A stretch of DNA of 64,000 nt, taken from contig PMOL01000005.1 of NCBI GenBank assembly GCA_003162415.1, positions 256,064 to 320,063 on the forward strand, given 5' to 3'. The notes under the pieces were generated by a model that worked only from the letters and a program-made list of their open reading frames with translations, was not told where the DNA came from and made no database searches. Positions 36,888-45,669 of the stretch are shown here, piece by piece. Each line of letters begins with the position of its first letter. Position 1 is the first letter of the stretch. Source of the stretch: Candidatus Dormiibacterota bacterium (GTDB lineage: Bacteria > Chloroflexota > Dormibacteria > Aeolococcales > Aeolococcaceae). A program made the translations under genes and the position numbers.

Positions 36888-37477
36888 CCGAACCGATCGA
36901 CGTCCGCGAGCGTGCGGAGCTCTGCGACCTTCTGCTCGAGCTGGGTCCGGATGCGCCCACGCTGTGCGAGGGGTGGACCACGTCGGATCTCGCCGCGCAC
37001 CTCGTTCTGCGCGAGCATTTCCATCGCTGGTCCGACGCCCAGCGCGCACCCGAGAAGGCTAAAGGGCTCCCCGCCATGGTCGCCCGCCTCCGCGCCGGAG
37101 CGCCGCTCATCCCGTGGCGCGTCCCGCGTGTTCGCGATTTCTTCAACGGGCTGGAGTACTTCATCCACCACGAGGACGTTCGCCGCGCCAACGGTCGCGA
37201 ACCCCGCCCTCCGATCGCCGACCTCGAGGCGTTGTCGTGGCGGATGATCGGCCTCAGCGCGCGACGGCTGGCGCGAAGGATCCGCCCCTACGGGCTGGAG
37301 CTCGTGCGTCCGGACGGTCAGCGGCGAAGGTACGGCTCCGGCGACATGGTAACGATCAGCGGTCCGGCATCCGAGATGGTGCTCTACTTCAGTGGCAGGC
37401 GCACGGCAGCGCGCGTGACCCTCGAGGGCGCCCCCGCTGCGGTCGACACCGTCGAGCGAACCAAACTAGCCGTCTGA
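36884..37477 (+). CDS. TIGR03085-type maleylpyruvate-isomerase-fold protein
   Basis: A 197-residue protein from TTG 36884, overlapping the preceding stop as TTGA. ERAELCDLLLELGPDAPTLCEGWTTSDLAAHLVLREHF and DFFNGLEYFIHHEDVRRANG carry the conserved histidines of the mycothiol-dependent isomerase/DinB metal site. The C-terminal half (ISGPASEMVLYFSGRRTAARVTLEG) is the SCP2-like extension of TIGR03085 proteins. Function is not known for this family. The overlap suggests co-translation with the hydrolase. Confidence 0.85.
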   Translation: MTEPIDVRERAELCDLLLELGPDAPTLCEGWTTSDLAAHLVLREHFHRWSDAQRAPEKAKGLPAMVARLRAGAPLIPWRVPRVRDFFNGLEYFIHHEDVRRANGREPRPPIADLEALSWRMIGLSARRLARRIRPYGLELVRPDGQRRRYGSGDMVTISGPASEMVLYFSGRRTAARVTLEGAPAAVDTVERTKLAV

Positions 37478-37504
37478 GCACCCGCCGGCACGTCGAGTGC
37501 ACGC

Positions 37505-37915
37505 ATGGGAGGATCCGTGACTGACTCGGTGACCCGGATGCTCGCCGGCGATGCCGCTTCACGTGCGCTCGGCATCGAGGTGCGTGACGTGAGCGAGGGA
37601 GCCGCCACCGCAACCATGACGATCCGACCGGACATGGTGAACGGGTACGGCATCACCCACGGGGCCTTCGTGTTCGCGGTTGCGGACACCGCATTCGCGT
37701 GCGCCTGCAACAGCCACGGCCCGCTGACCGTCGCTGCCGCCGTCGACATCACGTTCGTGGCGCCGTCACGCGCCGGCGATGTCCTCGAAGCTCGCGCGGT
37801 GGAACGCACCCGCTTCGGTCGCTCGGGAATCTACGACGTCACGGTGCGACGCGGCGATGACGTCATCGCGGAATTTCGCGGCACCAGCCGCACCATCGGG
37901 CAGGATCCAGCGTGA
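37505..37915 (+). CDS. paaI: Phenylacetate-pathway hotdog thioesterase PaaI
   Basis: A 136-residue hotdog-fold acyl-CoA thioesterase. DMVNGYGITHGAFVFAVADTAFACACNS is the PaaI active-site region, with the catalytic Asp in the ADTAFA helix. The end DVIAEFRGTSRTIG is also typical. It removes dead-end CoA esters such as hydroxyphenylacetyl-CoA during phenylacetate breakdown. The gene overlaps paaK by four bases (GTGA) and opens the paa run on this strand. Start ATG 37505; MTDSVTRML six codons in is an alternative at a GTG. Confidence 0.92.
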   Translation: MGGSVTDSVTRMLAGDAASRALGIEVRDVSEGAATATMTIRPDMVNGYGITHGAFVFAVADTAFACACNSHGPLTVAAAVDITFVAPSRAGDVLEARAVERTRFGRSGIYDVTVRRGDDVIAEFRGTSRTIGQDPA

Positions 37916-39222
37916 CCACTCTTGGCGCAGCGCCGCCGCTCGAGCAACTCGACTCGGGAGAGCGCCTGAGCCGCGAAGAGCTGCTCGACCTCCAACTCGA
38001 GCGCCTTCGCTGGTCGCTGCACCATGCCTACACGAATGTGGCGCATTACCGGCGAGCCTTCGAGGTCGCGGGCGTGACGCCCGGCGAGTGCCGGACGCTT
38101 GCCGACCTCGCGCGATTTCCCTTCACCACCAAGCTCGATCTTCGCGACAACTACCCGTTCGGCATGTTCGCCGTGCCACGGCCGGACGTGCGTCGCATCC
38201 ACGCCTCCAGCGGCACCACCGGCAGACCAACGGTTGTTGGCTACACGCAGGGTGACCTCGACACGTGGGCCGATCTCATGGCGCGTTCGATCCGCGCGGC
38301 GGGCGGGCGCCCGGGCGATATCGTGCACGTCGCCTATGGCTACGGGCTCTTCACCGGCGGCCTCGGTGCGCACTACGGAGCGGAGCGGCTCGGGTGCACG
38401 GTGATCCCGGTCTCGGGTGGGATGACACCACGCCAGGTGCAGTTGATCTGCGACTTCGAGCCCTCGATCATCATGGTGACGCCTTCGTACATGCTCGCCC
38501 TCATCGACGAGTTCGAACGTCAGGGCGTCGACCCGAGGACGAGCTCGCTGCGCATAGGCATCTTCGGCGCGGAGCCGTGGACCGAGGCGATGCGCGCCGA
38601 GATCGAAGCGCGCATGGACATGCATGCGGTGGACATCTACGGACTGTCGGAGGTCATGGGTCCCGGCGTGTCGCAGGAGTGCGTGGAGACCAAGGACGGC
38701 CTCCACATCTGGGAGGACCACTTCTATCCTGAGATCATTGACCCCGTCAGCGGCGAGGTGCTTCCCAATGGGGAGATTGGCGAGCTGGTCTTCACGTCAT
38801 TGACCAAGCAGGCGCTGCCGGTCATTCGCTATCGAACCCGCGACCTCACCCGGCTGCTGCCCGGCACGGCCAGGCCGGCATTCCGGCGCATGGAGAAGGT
38901 GACCGGGCGCAGCGACGACATGATCATCCTGCGCGGTGTCAACGTCTTTCCGACGCAGCTCGAGGAGCTGGTGGTGCGCACCGCCGGTCTGTCGCCCCAC
39001 TTCCAGCTGATCCTCGGACGCGAGGGGCGGCTCGACACCTTGAGCGTGCGGGTCGAGGCACGGTCCGACTGCCCGCCGGAGCGCCGCGACCCTGCCGCCG
39101 AGGCGCTCGCCCGCGAGATCAAGGACCGGGTCGGCGTCACGGTTGCCGTCGAGGTTGTCGACCCCGAGACCCTCGAGCGCTCGGTCGGCAAACTCCAGCG
39201 GGTGATCGACCGCCGGTCGTAG
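37912..39222 (+). CDS. paaK: Phenylacetate-CoA ligase
   Basis: A 436-residue AMP-forming ligase making phenylacetyl-CoA from phenylacetate, ATP and CoA. Motifs: FPFTTKLDLRDNYPFGMFAVP, the P-loop RIHASSGTTGRPTVVGYT, DIYGLSEVMGPGVSQEC, and RTRDLTRLLPGTARPAFRRMEKVTGRSDDMIILRGVNVFPTQLEE, which is nearly diagnostic for PaaK. GTG start overlaps the paaI stop. It is the entry step for the epoxidase PaaABCDE encoded 9 kb away on the other strand. Confidence 0.96.
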   Translation: MTTLGAAPPLEQLDSGERLSREELLDLQLERLRWSLHHAYTNVAHYRRAFEVAGVTPGECRTLADLARFPFTTKLDLRDNYPFGMFAVPRPDVRRIHASSGTTGRPTVVGYTQGDLDTWADLMARSIRAAGGRPGDIVHVAYGYGLFTGGLGAHYGAERLGCTVIPVSGGMTPRQVQLICDFEPSIIMVTPSYMLALIDEFERQGVDPRTSSLRIGIFGAEPWTEAMRAEIEARMDMHAVDIYGLSEVMGPGVSQECVETKDGLHIWEDHFYPEIIDPVSGEVLPNGEIGELVFTSLTKQALPVIRYRTRDLTRLLPGTARPAFRRMEKVTGRSDDMIILRGVNVFPTQLEELVVRTAGLSPHFQLILGREGRLDTLSVRVEARSDCPPERRDPAAEALAREIKDRVGVTVAVEVVDPETLERSVGKLQRVIDRRS

Positions 39223-39267
39223 ACTCCGCCAGCCCCCGAGTCCAGGGGTTCACGGGAGGCACATCGG

Positions 39268-39735
39268 GTGGATCGGTTTCTTCTGTATCGGACCTACGAT
39301 GAGCTGGAGGTCGGGCAGACCCAGCGCACCCGGGGGCGGACCATCACCGAGACAGACATCGTCAGCTGGTGCGCGCTCACCGGAGACTGGTTCTACCCGC
39401 ACATCGACAAGGTCGCGGCGGAGCGCTCCATGTTCGGTCAGCGCGTCGCGCCCGGGATCATGGTGTTCGCGCTCGGGACCGGGCTCGGCGTCCCCAGCGA
39501 CGCGACCACCATCCTCGCCAACTACGGCACCGATCGTCTGCGCTACACGGCACCGACATGGATCAACGACACCATCTACCTCGACATCGAGGTGATCGAG
39601 AAGTCCGATCGGGACGCCACCTCCGGGCTGGTCTCGTATCGCTGGGATGTGCTCAATCAGAACGGCGTCACCGTGTGCGCAAGCCAGCTGAAGATCCTGA
39701 CCGCCAAGGAGCGGGCGCCGTATGCCGGAATCTGA
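39268..39735 (+). CDS. MaoC-type hydratase, probable stand-alone oxepin-CoA ring-opening enzyme
   Basis: A 155-residue hotdog hydratase from GTG 39268, with gggagg upstream. RTRGRTITETDIVSWCALTGDWFYPHIDKVAAERSMFGQRVAPGIMVFAL contains the MaoC Asp and His (GDWFYPHID). In PaaZ the MaoC domain opens the oxepin-CoA ring and a fused aldehyde dehydrogenase oxidises the product. Here the domain is free and no aldehyde dehydrogenase lies in the window. Position between paaK and paaG supports that role, but it is inference. Its end overlaps the paaG start by 14 bases. Confidence 0.8.
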   Translation: MDRFLLYRTYDELEVGQTQRTRGRTITETDIVSWCALTGDWFYPHIDKVAAERSMFGQRVAPGIMVFALGTGLGVPSDATTILANYGTDRLRYTAPTWINDTIYLDIEVIEKSDRDATSGLVSYRWDVLNQNGVTVCASQLKILTAKERAPYAGI

Positions 39736-40516
39736 CGACTTCCAAACGGTTCGCCTGACCATCGAGGCGGGCGTCGCCGAACTCGTGCTCAACCGGCCCG
39801 ACAAGATGAATGCGATGAGCAAGGCGATGGTGCGGGAGCTCACCGCGAGCCTCGACGCTGCGGAGTCGGGCGGCGCCAGGGCGCTCCTGGTTCGTGGCGA
39901 GGGCCGTGCCTTCTGCAGCGGGCGTGACCTCTCCGAGGCCGACCCGCTGCACGAGGATGGCGAGGCGATCCTTCGCGACCTCGTCAACCCGCTGATGACC
40001 CGCATGGCCGCCCTCGCGATGCCGGCCATCGCTGCGGTGCATGGCGCCTGTCTCGGCACCGGGCTCGGCCTCGCCCTCGCCTGCGACGTGTTGTACGCGG
40101 CAGACGATGCCCGGATCGGCTCGCCCTTCGCGCGCATCGGCGCCGTCCTGGACAGCGGTGCGCATGCGGCCCTGGTTTCGCGCATCGGGCCGCACCGCAC
40201 CCTCGAGCTCGTCTACACGGGCCGGCTGCTGTCCGGGCGGGAAGCAGCCGAATGGGGACTGGTGAATCGCAGCGTTGCCGGAACCGACCTCGTTCGCCGG
40301 ACCCGCGAGATGGCCCGGGCGATCGCGCACGGACCCACCGCGGCATTCCTGGAGTCCAAGCGCATCGTGGGGCTGATCGCGGACACCTCCCCGTCGCGGG
40401 CAGACCTGCTCGCCGCCGAAGCCGCGGCCCAGGGTCGTGCGTCGCGCACCCACGATTACCAGGACGGCATCACGGCGTTCCAGGAGAAACGGAAGCCAAC
40501 CTTCACGGGGCGGTAG
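39722..40516 (+). CDS. paaG: Ring-1,2-epoxyphenylacetyl-CoA isomerase PaaG
   Basis: A 264-residue crotonase-fold enzyme. NRPDKMNAMSKAMVREL, the oxyanion loop GRAFCSGRDLSEADP and HGACLGTGLGLALACD are standard. ARIGAVLDSGAHAALVSRIG carries an Asp where enoyl-CoA hydratases have the second Glu, the pattern of PaaG isomerases that convert the 1,2-epoxide to oxepin-CoA. The start overlaps the MaoC gene. This places ligase, isomerase and ring opening in one transcript. Confidence 0.88.
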   Translation: MPESDDFQTVRLTIEAGVAELVLNRPDKMNAMSKAMVRELTASLDAAESGGARALLVRGEGRAFCSGRDLSEADPLHEDGEAILRDLVNPLMTRMAALAMPAIAAVHGACLGTGLGLALACDVLYAADDARIGSPFARIGAVLDSGAHAALVSRIGPHRTLELVYTGRLLSGREAAEWGLVNRSVAGTDLVRRTREMARAIAHGPTAAFLESKRIVGLIADTSPSRADLLAAEAAAQGRASRTHDYQDGITAFQEKRKPTFTGR

Positions 40517-40525
40517 CCGGCGGAC

Positions 40526-41338
40526 ATGACGGACCTCGCGAGCGCGTTTCCGAGCCTCATCTTCGAGCGACCCGAAGACGGGATCCTGGTGATCACCATG
40601 CAGGCCGAGGGTCGCCTCAACGCGGCCGACGCCGCCATGCACCGCGACCTCGCGGAGGTGTGGCGCGCCGTGGATTCCGATGCCGAGACCCGAGCGGTCA
40701 TCATCCGCGGGGCGGACGGCACCTTCTCCTCGGGTGGGGACTTCGATCTCATCGAGGAGATGGCCGCGGATTTCGCGGTCCGCGCCCGGGTACTCCGTGA
40801 GGCACGGGACCTGGTCTACAACGTCATCAACTGCAGCAAGCCGGTCGTCTCCGCGATGGACGGCGTGGCGGTGGGTGCCGGGCTCGTGGTGGGCCTCCTC
40901 GCGGACATCTCGATCGCCGGGCGGTCCGCCCGGTTGATCGACGGCCACACCCGGATCGGCGTTGCCGCCGGCGACCACGCCGCGATCATCTGGCCGCTGC
41001 TCTGCGGCATCGCCAAGGCCAAATACCACCTGCTCCTCTGCGAGCCGGTCAGCGGCGAGGAGGCCGAGCGCATCGGCCTCGTGTCGCTGAGCGTCCCGGA
41101 TGACCAGGTCCATGCCAGGGCGCTCGAAGTCGCGCGCCAGCTCGCGGCCGGCTCGCCGACCGCCATCAGCTGGACCAAGTACGCGCTCAACAACTGGCTG
41201 CGGGCCGCCGGGCCCATCTTCGACAGCTCACTCGCGCTCGAATTCCTCGGTTTCACCGGTCCTGACGTCGCCGAGGGGGTTGCCGCGAGACGGGCGAAGC
41301 GCGCGCCGAACTTCGGCGGCCAGGGTCCGCAGCGGTAG
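40526..41338 (+). CDS. Enoyl-CoA hydratase/isomerase family protein
   Basis: A second crotonase-fold protein, 270 residues. [19 protein letters not shown] is the oxyanion-loop region and [21 protein letters not shown] the second signature. The usual catalytic position reads [19 protein letters not shown], with Gly/Asp instead of a clear Glu, so hydratase activity is uncertain. It lies nine bases after paaG and 11 before E1alpha, in the same run. PaaF-like 2,3-dehydroadipyl-CoA hydratase or a branched-chain acyl-CoA role are both possible. Confidence 0.8.
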   Translation: MTDLASAFPSLIFERPEDGILVITMQAEGRLNAADAAMHRDLAEVWRAVDSDAETRAVIIRGADGTFSSGGDFDLIEEMAADFAVRARVLREARDLVYNVINCSKPVVSAMDGVAVGAGLVVGLLADISIAGRSARLIDGHTRIGVAAGDHAAIIWPLLCGIAKAKYHLLLCEPVSGEEAERIGLVSLSVPDDQVHARALEVARQLAAGSPTAISWTKYALNNWLRAAGPIFDSSLALEFLGFTGPDVAEGVAARRAKRAPNFGGQGPQR

Positions 41339-41341
41339 GAT
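41336..41341 (+). promoter_or_regulatory. Candidate -10 hexamer (TAGGAT) before E1alpha
   Basis: TAGGAT, which includes the stop codon of the preceding gene, ends eight bases before GTG 41350. It could give a separate leaderless transcript for the dehydrogenase genes. Confidence 0.3.
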
Positions 41342-41349
41342 CGATCAAC

Positions 41350-42468
41350 GTGAGTGTGGAGGTGTCGTCCGCCGCCAGCGGACCGTCCTCATTTCCAGGG
41401 CTGTCGAAGGCGGCCTGGCAGGACGTCGCCGCCGAGGGTGCGCTGGGCACCGCCAACCCACACGCCGTCGATCTGGGCGCCGACCAGCTCCGCTCCCTCT
41501 ACCGCCTGATGGCGCTGAGCCGCCGCGTGGACCGCCAGGCGATCAACCTCACCCGCCAGGGAGCGCTCGGCGTCTTCGCTTCGAGCCACGGCCAGGAGGC
41601 GGCGCAGGTGGGCTCGGTCTTCGCGCTCGAGCCCGATGACTGGCTCTTCCCGACCTACCGCGAGACGGTGGGCACCTTCGCCCGCGGGGTCGATGTCGTC
41701 GAGCTCCTTGCGCTCTTCTCGGGAAGCTGGCATTGCGGCTTCGACCCGTACAAGTACCGGGTCGCTCCGCTGACCACGCCGCTCGCCACCCAGGCTCTCC
41801 ATGCGGTCGGCCTCGCGATGGCCGCGAAGATCAAGCACGATCCGATCGTCGCGCTGACCTTCTTCGGCGACGGCGCGGCGAGTGAAGGTGATGCGCACGA
41901 GGCCCTCAACATGGCCGGGGTGTACGACGCACCGGTGGTGTTCGTCGTGCAGAACAACGGCTACGCGATCAGCGTTCCCTATCGCCTCCAGACCAGGGCG
42001 TCGTCGATCGCGCTGCGCGCCGCGGGGGTCGGGATCCCCGGCATCCGCGTCGACGGCAACGACGTCATCTCCGTCTACGGTGCGGTGAGGACGGCGGTGG
42101 ACCGGGCGCGCCGCGGGGACGGCCCGACGCTCGTCGAAGCCGTCACCTACCGCCTCGAGGCGCACACCACGGCCGACGACACCAGCCGTTATCGCAGCGA
42201 CGGCGAGGCCTCCGAATGGCGGGCACGCGATCCCGTCGAGCGGTTCCTGGGGATGCTTCGTGAGGGTGGTGTGGTCGACGACGCGTTCCTGGCCGAGGTT
42301 GAGGCCGAAGGCGAGGCGACCGCTGCGCGCATGCGTGATTTTCTCTTCGACGCTCCGGCGGGCGACCCGCGCGAGATGTTCGACCACGTGTATGCCTCGC
42401 GCACGCCGCAGTTGGAGACGGAGCGCGCGCTTCTCGACCAGGAATTGCGGGCGGCCGAGGAGCGCTGA
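41350..42468 (+). CDS. 2-oxoacid dehydrogenase E1 alpha subunit (branched-chain type likely)
   Basis: A 372-residue thiamine-diphosphate E1 alpha subunit from GTG 41350. [36 protein letters not shown] is the cofactor-binding signature, and [20 protein letters not shown] precedes it. [18 protein letters not shown] is the phosphorylation-loop region. The stop overlaps the E1 beta ATG (TGATG). With ilvE downstream, oxidation of branched-chain 2-oxoacids to acyl-CoA is the best guess; pyruvate cannot be excluded. Confidence 0.9.
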   Translation: MSVEVSSAASGPSSFPGLSKAAWQDVAAEGALGTANPHAVDLGADQLRSLYRLMALSRRVDRQAINLTRQGALGVFASSHGQEAAQVGSVFALEPDDWLFPTYRETVGTFARGVDVVELLALFSGSWHCGFDPYKYRVAPLTTPLATQALHAVGLAMAAKIKHDPIVALTFFGDGAASEGDAHEALNMAGVYDAPVVFVVQNNGYAISVPYRLQTRASSIALRAAGVGIPGIRVDGNDVISVYGAVRTAVDRARRGDGPTLVEAVTYRLEAHTTADDTSRYRSDGEASEWRARDPVERFLGMLREGGVVDDAFLAEVEAEGEATAARMRDFLFDAPAGDPREMFDHVYASRTPQLETERALLDQELRAAEER

Positions 42469-43442
42469 TGGAGCTGACCATGGCGGGGGCGCTCAATGCG
42501 GCGCTGCGCGACTCGATGCGCGACGACGACAGCGTGGTCGTCTACGGCGAGGATGTCGGCCGGCTCGGAGGAGTGTTCCGCATCACCGACGGACTGCAGG
42601 CGGAGATGGGCGCGGACCGTTGTTTCGACACCCCGGTCGCTGAGGCGGGCATCGCCGGCACCGCGATCGGCATGGCGCTCTATGGGCTGCGTCCGGTCGT
42701 CGAGATGCAGTTCGACGGCTTCTCCTACCCGGCGCTCAACCAGGTGATCAGCCACGTAGCGAAATACCGCAATCGGACCCGCGGCCGGGTCGGCCTGCCA
42801 ATGGTGATCCGCATCCCGTACGGCGGCGGAATCGGCGCAGTCGAACATCACTCGGAGAGCCCTGAGGCGTACTACGCGCACACGGCGGGGCTCACCGTCG
42901 TGTCGCCCGGGACGCCCGCCGACGCATATGCGCTCCTCCGTGCCTCGATCGCGTTCGACGACCCGGTGATCTTCCTGGAACCGAAGCGACGCTACTGGCT
43001 CAAGGAGGATCTCGAGCTGCCGGTGACCGCTCCACCGATCGGGGAGGCGATCGTGCGCCGTAAGGGAACCACCGCGACGGTCATCGCCTACGGACCGATG
43101 GTCACCACCGCGCTGGAGGCCTCCACACGCGCCGCCGAGGAGAGCGGCTGGGACCTCGAGGTCGTCGACGTCCGCACGCTCTCCCCGGTCGACATGGACA
43201 CGCTGGTAGCGAGTGCAAGCAAGACGGGACGGGCGCTCGTGGTGCACGAGGCGGCGCGCTTTGTCGGCTACGGCGCGGAGATCGCCGCCGAGTTGAGCGA
43301 GCGCGCCTTCGGTTACCTGGCGGCCCCGGTGCTCCGCGTCACGGGCTTCGACGTCCCCTATCCGTCGGCAAAGATCGAGCGTCACTTCCTCCCCGACGCG
43401 GACCGCATCCTCGACGCCGTGGCGCGACTGCTCGAGTACTGA
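42468..43442 (+). CDS. 2-oxoacid dehydrogenase E1 beta subunit
   Basis: The 324-residue partner of the preceding subunit. ELTMAGALNAALRDSMRDDDSVVVYGEDVGRLGGVFRITDGL at the N-terminus, DTPVAEAGIAGTAIGMALYGLRPVVEMQF and GGGIGAVEHHSESPEAYYAHTAGLTVVSPGTPADAYALL are all characteristic of E1 beta. The C-terminal VHEAARFVGYGAEIAAEL and GFDVPYP complete it. It forms an alpha2beta2 E1. Only one base overlaps with E1 alpha, and E2 follows after three bases. Confidence 0.94.
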   Translation: MELTMAGALNAALRDSMRDDDSVVVYGEDVGRLGGVFRITDGLQAEMGADRCFDTPVAEAGIAGTAIGMALYGLRPVVEMQFDGFSYPALNQVISHVAKYRNRTRGRVGLPMVIRIPYGGGIGAVEHHSESPEAYYAHTAGLTVVSPGTPADAYALLRASIAFDDPVIFLEPKRRYWLKEDLELPVTAPPIGEAIVRRKGTTATVIAYGPMVTTALEASTRAAEESGWDLEVVDVRTLSPVDMDTLVASASKTGRALVVHEAARFVGYGAEIAAELSERAFGYLAAPVLRVTGFDVPYPSAKIERHFLPDADRILDAVARLLEY

Positions 43443-43445
43443 TCG

Positions 43446-44681
43446 ATGCTCACGGTTCGCGACTTCCTCATGCCCGACCTTGGCGAAGGGTTGACCGAGG
43501 GAGAGATCAATCGCTGGCTGGTGGCCGAAGGTGACGTCGTCGTCGTCGACCAGCCGGTCGCGGAGATCACGACCGAGAAGGCCGTCGTCGAGGTGCCAAC
43601 TCCCTTCGCGGGGCGCGTGGCCACCCTGCACGGCGCCGAGGGCGAGACCATCACGGTCGGCAAGCCGCTGATCAGCATCGAGGTCGCCGCGGCCGCGAAT
43701 GCCGAAGGAGCATCGGGCAACGTCCTCGTCGGCTACGGCACCAGCGAGGTGGCACCGCGATCACGGCGGAGTGCGCCACCGGAGCGACCCGGTGGTCCCG
43801 CCAGCGTCGTGACCGCCGCGATGCCCCCGGCTTCTCCGCTGGTCAGGCGACGGGCGATCGAGCTCGGCATCGACCTGAGCACGATCACAGGCAGCGGACC
43901 GGGCGGCATGGTGAGCCAAGCGGACCTCGAGCGGGCGGCGAGGCAAGACGGCGCCGCGCCGGCAATCGAAGGCTCAGCGACAGTTTCGGTGGGCGACCGC
44001 GTGGCCCTCACCGGCGTCGACCGGATTGCCGCGGAACGGCTCGCCAGGTCACATCGCGAAGCGCCGACCGCAACCGCATTCGTTCGCGCCGACGCAACCC
44101 GGCTCATGGAATTGCGCGCGGAACTCGCGCCCGGCGCGACGGATGCCTCGGTCACACCCTTCGCCTACATCCTGCGGCTCAGCGTGATCGCGCTCCGAAA
44201 ATTTCCGAGGCTCAATGCGCATTTCGACACTCGGGCGAACGAGGTGGTGCACTTCAGGCCGATCCATCTCGGGGTCGCCGTGCAAACCGATCGCGGCCTC
44301 GTCGTTGTGGTGATTCGCGACGCCCAGAGCAAGTCGTTGCCAGGGATCGCCGATGACCTCCAGCGGCTTGCGACCGCAGCTCGCGACGGATCCATCGACG
44401 CGACCGATCTCCGCGGAAGCACCTTCACGGTCTCCAACTTTGGTGCCTTCGGTGTCGACGGGGGCACGGCGATCATCAATCCCCCCGAGGCAGCGATCCT
44501 CGGCGTCGGACGGATCGCGACGCGCCCCTGGGTCGTGGACGATTACGTGGTGCCGCGCTCGGTGGTTGAGCTCTCACTCGTCTTCGATCACCGCGTTGCT
44601 GATGGAGGCGTCGCCGGCGGCTTCATCAAGCATCTCGCGGACCTTGTCGAAGCACCCGACCAGGCAACTGCGGATGACTGA
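43446..44681 (+). CDS. 2-oxoacid dehydrogenase E2, dihydrolipoamide acyltransferase
   Basis: A 411-residue E2 core. One N-terminal lipoyl domain has the lipoyl Lys at residue 45 (EITTEKAVVEVPTP). A Pro/Arg-rich linker follows, then the E1/E3-binding domain SPLVRRRAIELGIDLSTITGSGPGGMVSQADLERA. The catalytic domain ends with SLVFDHRVADGGVAGGFI, where the His and Asp of HRVADGG are the active-site residues. No E3 (lipoamide dehydrogenase) gene is in the window, so a shared E3 is needed. The end overlaps ilvE by eight bases. Confidence 0.94.
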   Translation: MLTVRDFLMPDLGEGLTEGEINRWLVAEGDVVVVDQPVAEITTEKAVVEVPTPFAGRVATLHGAEGETITVGKPLISIEVAAAANAEGASGNVLVGYGTSEVAPRSRRSAPPERPGGPASVVTAAMPPASPLVRRRAIELGIDLSTITGSGPGGMVSQADLERAARQDGAAPAIEGSATVSVGDRVALTGVDRIAAERLARSHREAPTATAFVRADATRLMELRAELAPGATDASVTPFAYILRLSVIALRKFPRLNAHFDTRANEVVHFRPIHLGVAVQTDRGLVVVVIRDAQSKSLPGIADDLQRLATAARDGSIDATDLRGSTFTVSNFGAFGVDGGTAIINPPEAAILGVGRIATRPWVVDDYVVPRSVVELSLVFDHRVADGGVAGGFIKHLADLVEAPDQATADD

Positions 44682-45645
44682 GATCCCAACCAAGTCACCG
44701 GTCGCAAAGTCCGAGCTTCGCCGTGCACAGTCGGACACGTGGGTGTACTTCGAGGGCGAGCTGTGCAGGTACGGCGATGCACATCTCGGCCTGCTCACCC
44801 ACGCGCTCCATTACGGGACCGGCTGCTTCGAGGGCATCCGGGCGTACTGGAGTGAGCGCCAGCATCGGATCAACGTCTTCCGGATGCCCGATCACTTCGC
44901 GCGCATGTCCGGCAACGCTCGCATGCTCCACATGGAGCTGCCGCACGGCGTTGACGAGCTGTGCGACATCACCGTCGAGGTGATGCGCCGCAACGACTTT
45001 CGCACCGATGTCTACATCCGCCCGCTCGTCTTCAAGGCGACCGAGGAGATCGGTATTCGCTTCCACAACCTGCGAGACGGCTTCATGATCGTCCCGGTGC
45101 CGTTCGGAGCGTACGTCGACACCACGGGGGGCATTCGCTGCCAGGTGTCGAGCTGGCGGCGGATCGACGACAACGTCGCGCCGGCGCGCTCGAAGGCGAC
45201 CGGCATCTACATCAACAGCGCACTCGCCAAGACCGAGGCATTCCTCAACGGTTTCGACGAGGCAATCCTCATGACCCAGGACGGACACGTCTGCGAGGGC
45301 AGCGCGGAGAATCTCTTCATCCTCCGCCGCGGTCAGCTGATCACGCCGCCTGCATCGGAGAACATCGTCGAGGGCATCACCCGTTCGGTGCTCATGCAAT
45401 TTGCGACGGACGAGCTCGGTGTCGAGGTCGTCGAGCGCACCATCGATCGCAGTGAGCTCTATGTCGCCGACGAGGTGCTGCTCTGCGGTACCGGCGCGGA
45501 GGTCTCAGCGGTGATCGAGATCGACCAGCGCACCATCGGTTCCGGGTCGCCGGGTCCCCTGACCCGCAAGCTGCAGGACCTCTATTTTGCTGCCTGCAAA
45601 GGCGAGGACGACCGCTACGCGAGCTGGCTGACCCCGATCACCTGA
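44674..45645 (+). CDS. ilvE: Branched-chain amino acid aminotransferase
   Basis: A 323-residue PLP class IV aminotransferase. The track ORF starts at 44353 inside E2, but ATG 44674 (MTEIPTKSPVAKSELR) is the natural start. Features: WVYFEGELCRYGDAHLGLLTHALHYGTGCFEGIRAY, YIRPLVFKATEEIGI, the PLP Lys in YINSALAKTEAFLNGFDEAILM, and EGSAENLFILRRGQLITPPASENIVEGITR. It makes 2-oxoacids from Val, Leu and Ile, feeding the dehydrogenase encoded immediately upstream. Co-translation is indicated by the eight-base overlap. Confidence 0.94.
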   Translation: MTEIPTKSPVAKSELRRAQSDTWVYFEGELCRYGDAHLGLLTHALHYGTGCFEGIRAYWSERQHRINVFRMPDHFARMSGNARMLHMELPHGVDELCDITVEVMRRNDFRTDVYIRPLVFKATEEIGIRFHNLRDGFMIVPVPFGAYVDTTGGIRCQVSSWRRIDDNVAPARSKATGIYINSALAKTEAFLNGFDEAILMTQDGHVCEGSAENLFILRRGQLITPPASENIVEGITRSVLMQFATDELGVEVVERTIDRSELYVADEVLLCGTGAEVSAVIEIDQRTIGSGSPGPLTRKLQDLYFAACKGEDDRYASWLTPIT

Positions 45646-45669
45646 CCGAGGTCGCCGCCACCCACCCGA

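Noticed and set aside
39668-41113. Minus-strand ORF of 481 residues
   Set aside because: Antisense to paaG and the second crotonase gene; no domain seen.
42189-43631. Minus-strand ORF of 480 residues
   Set aside because: Antisense to the E1 alpha, E1 beta and E2 genes, which carry full cofactor motifs.
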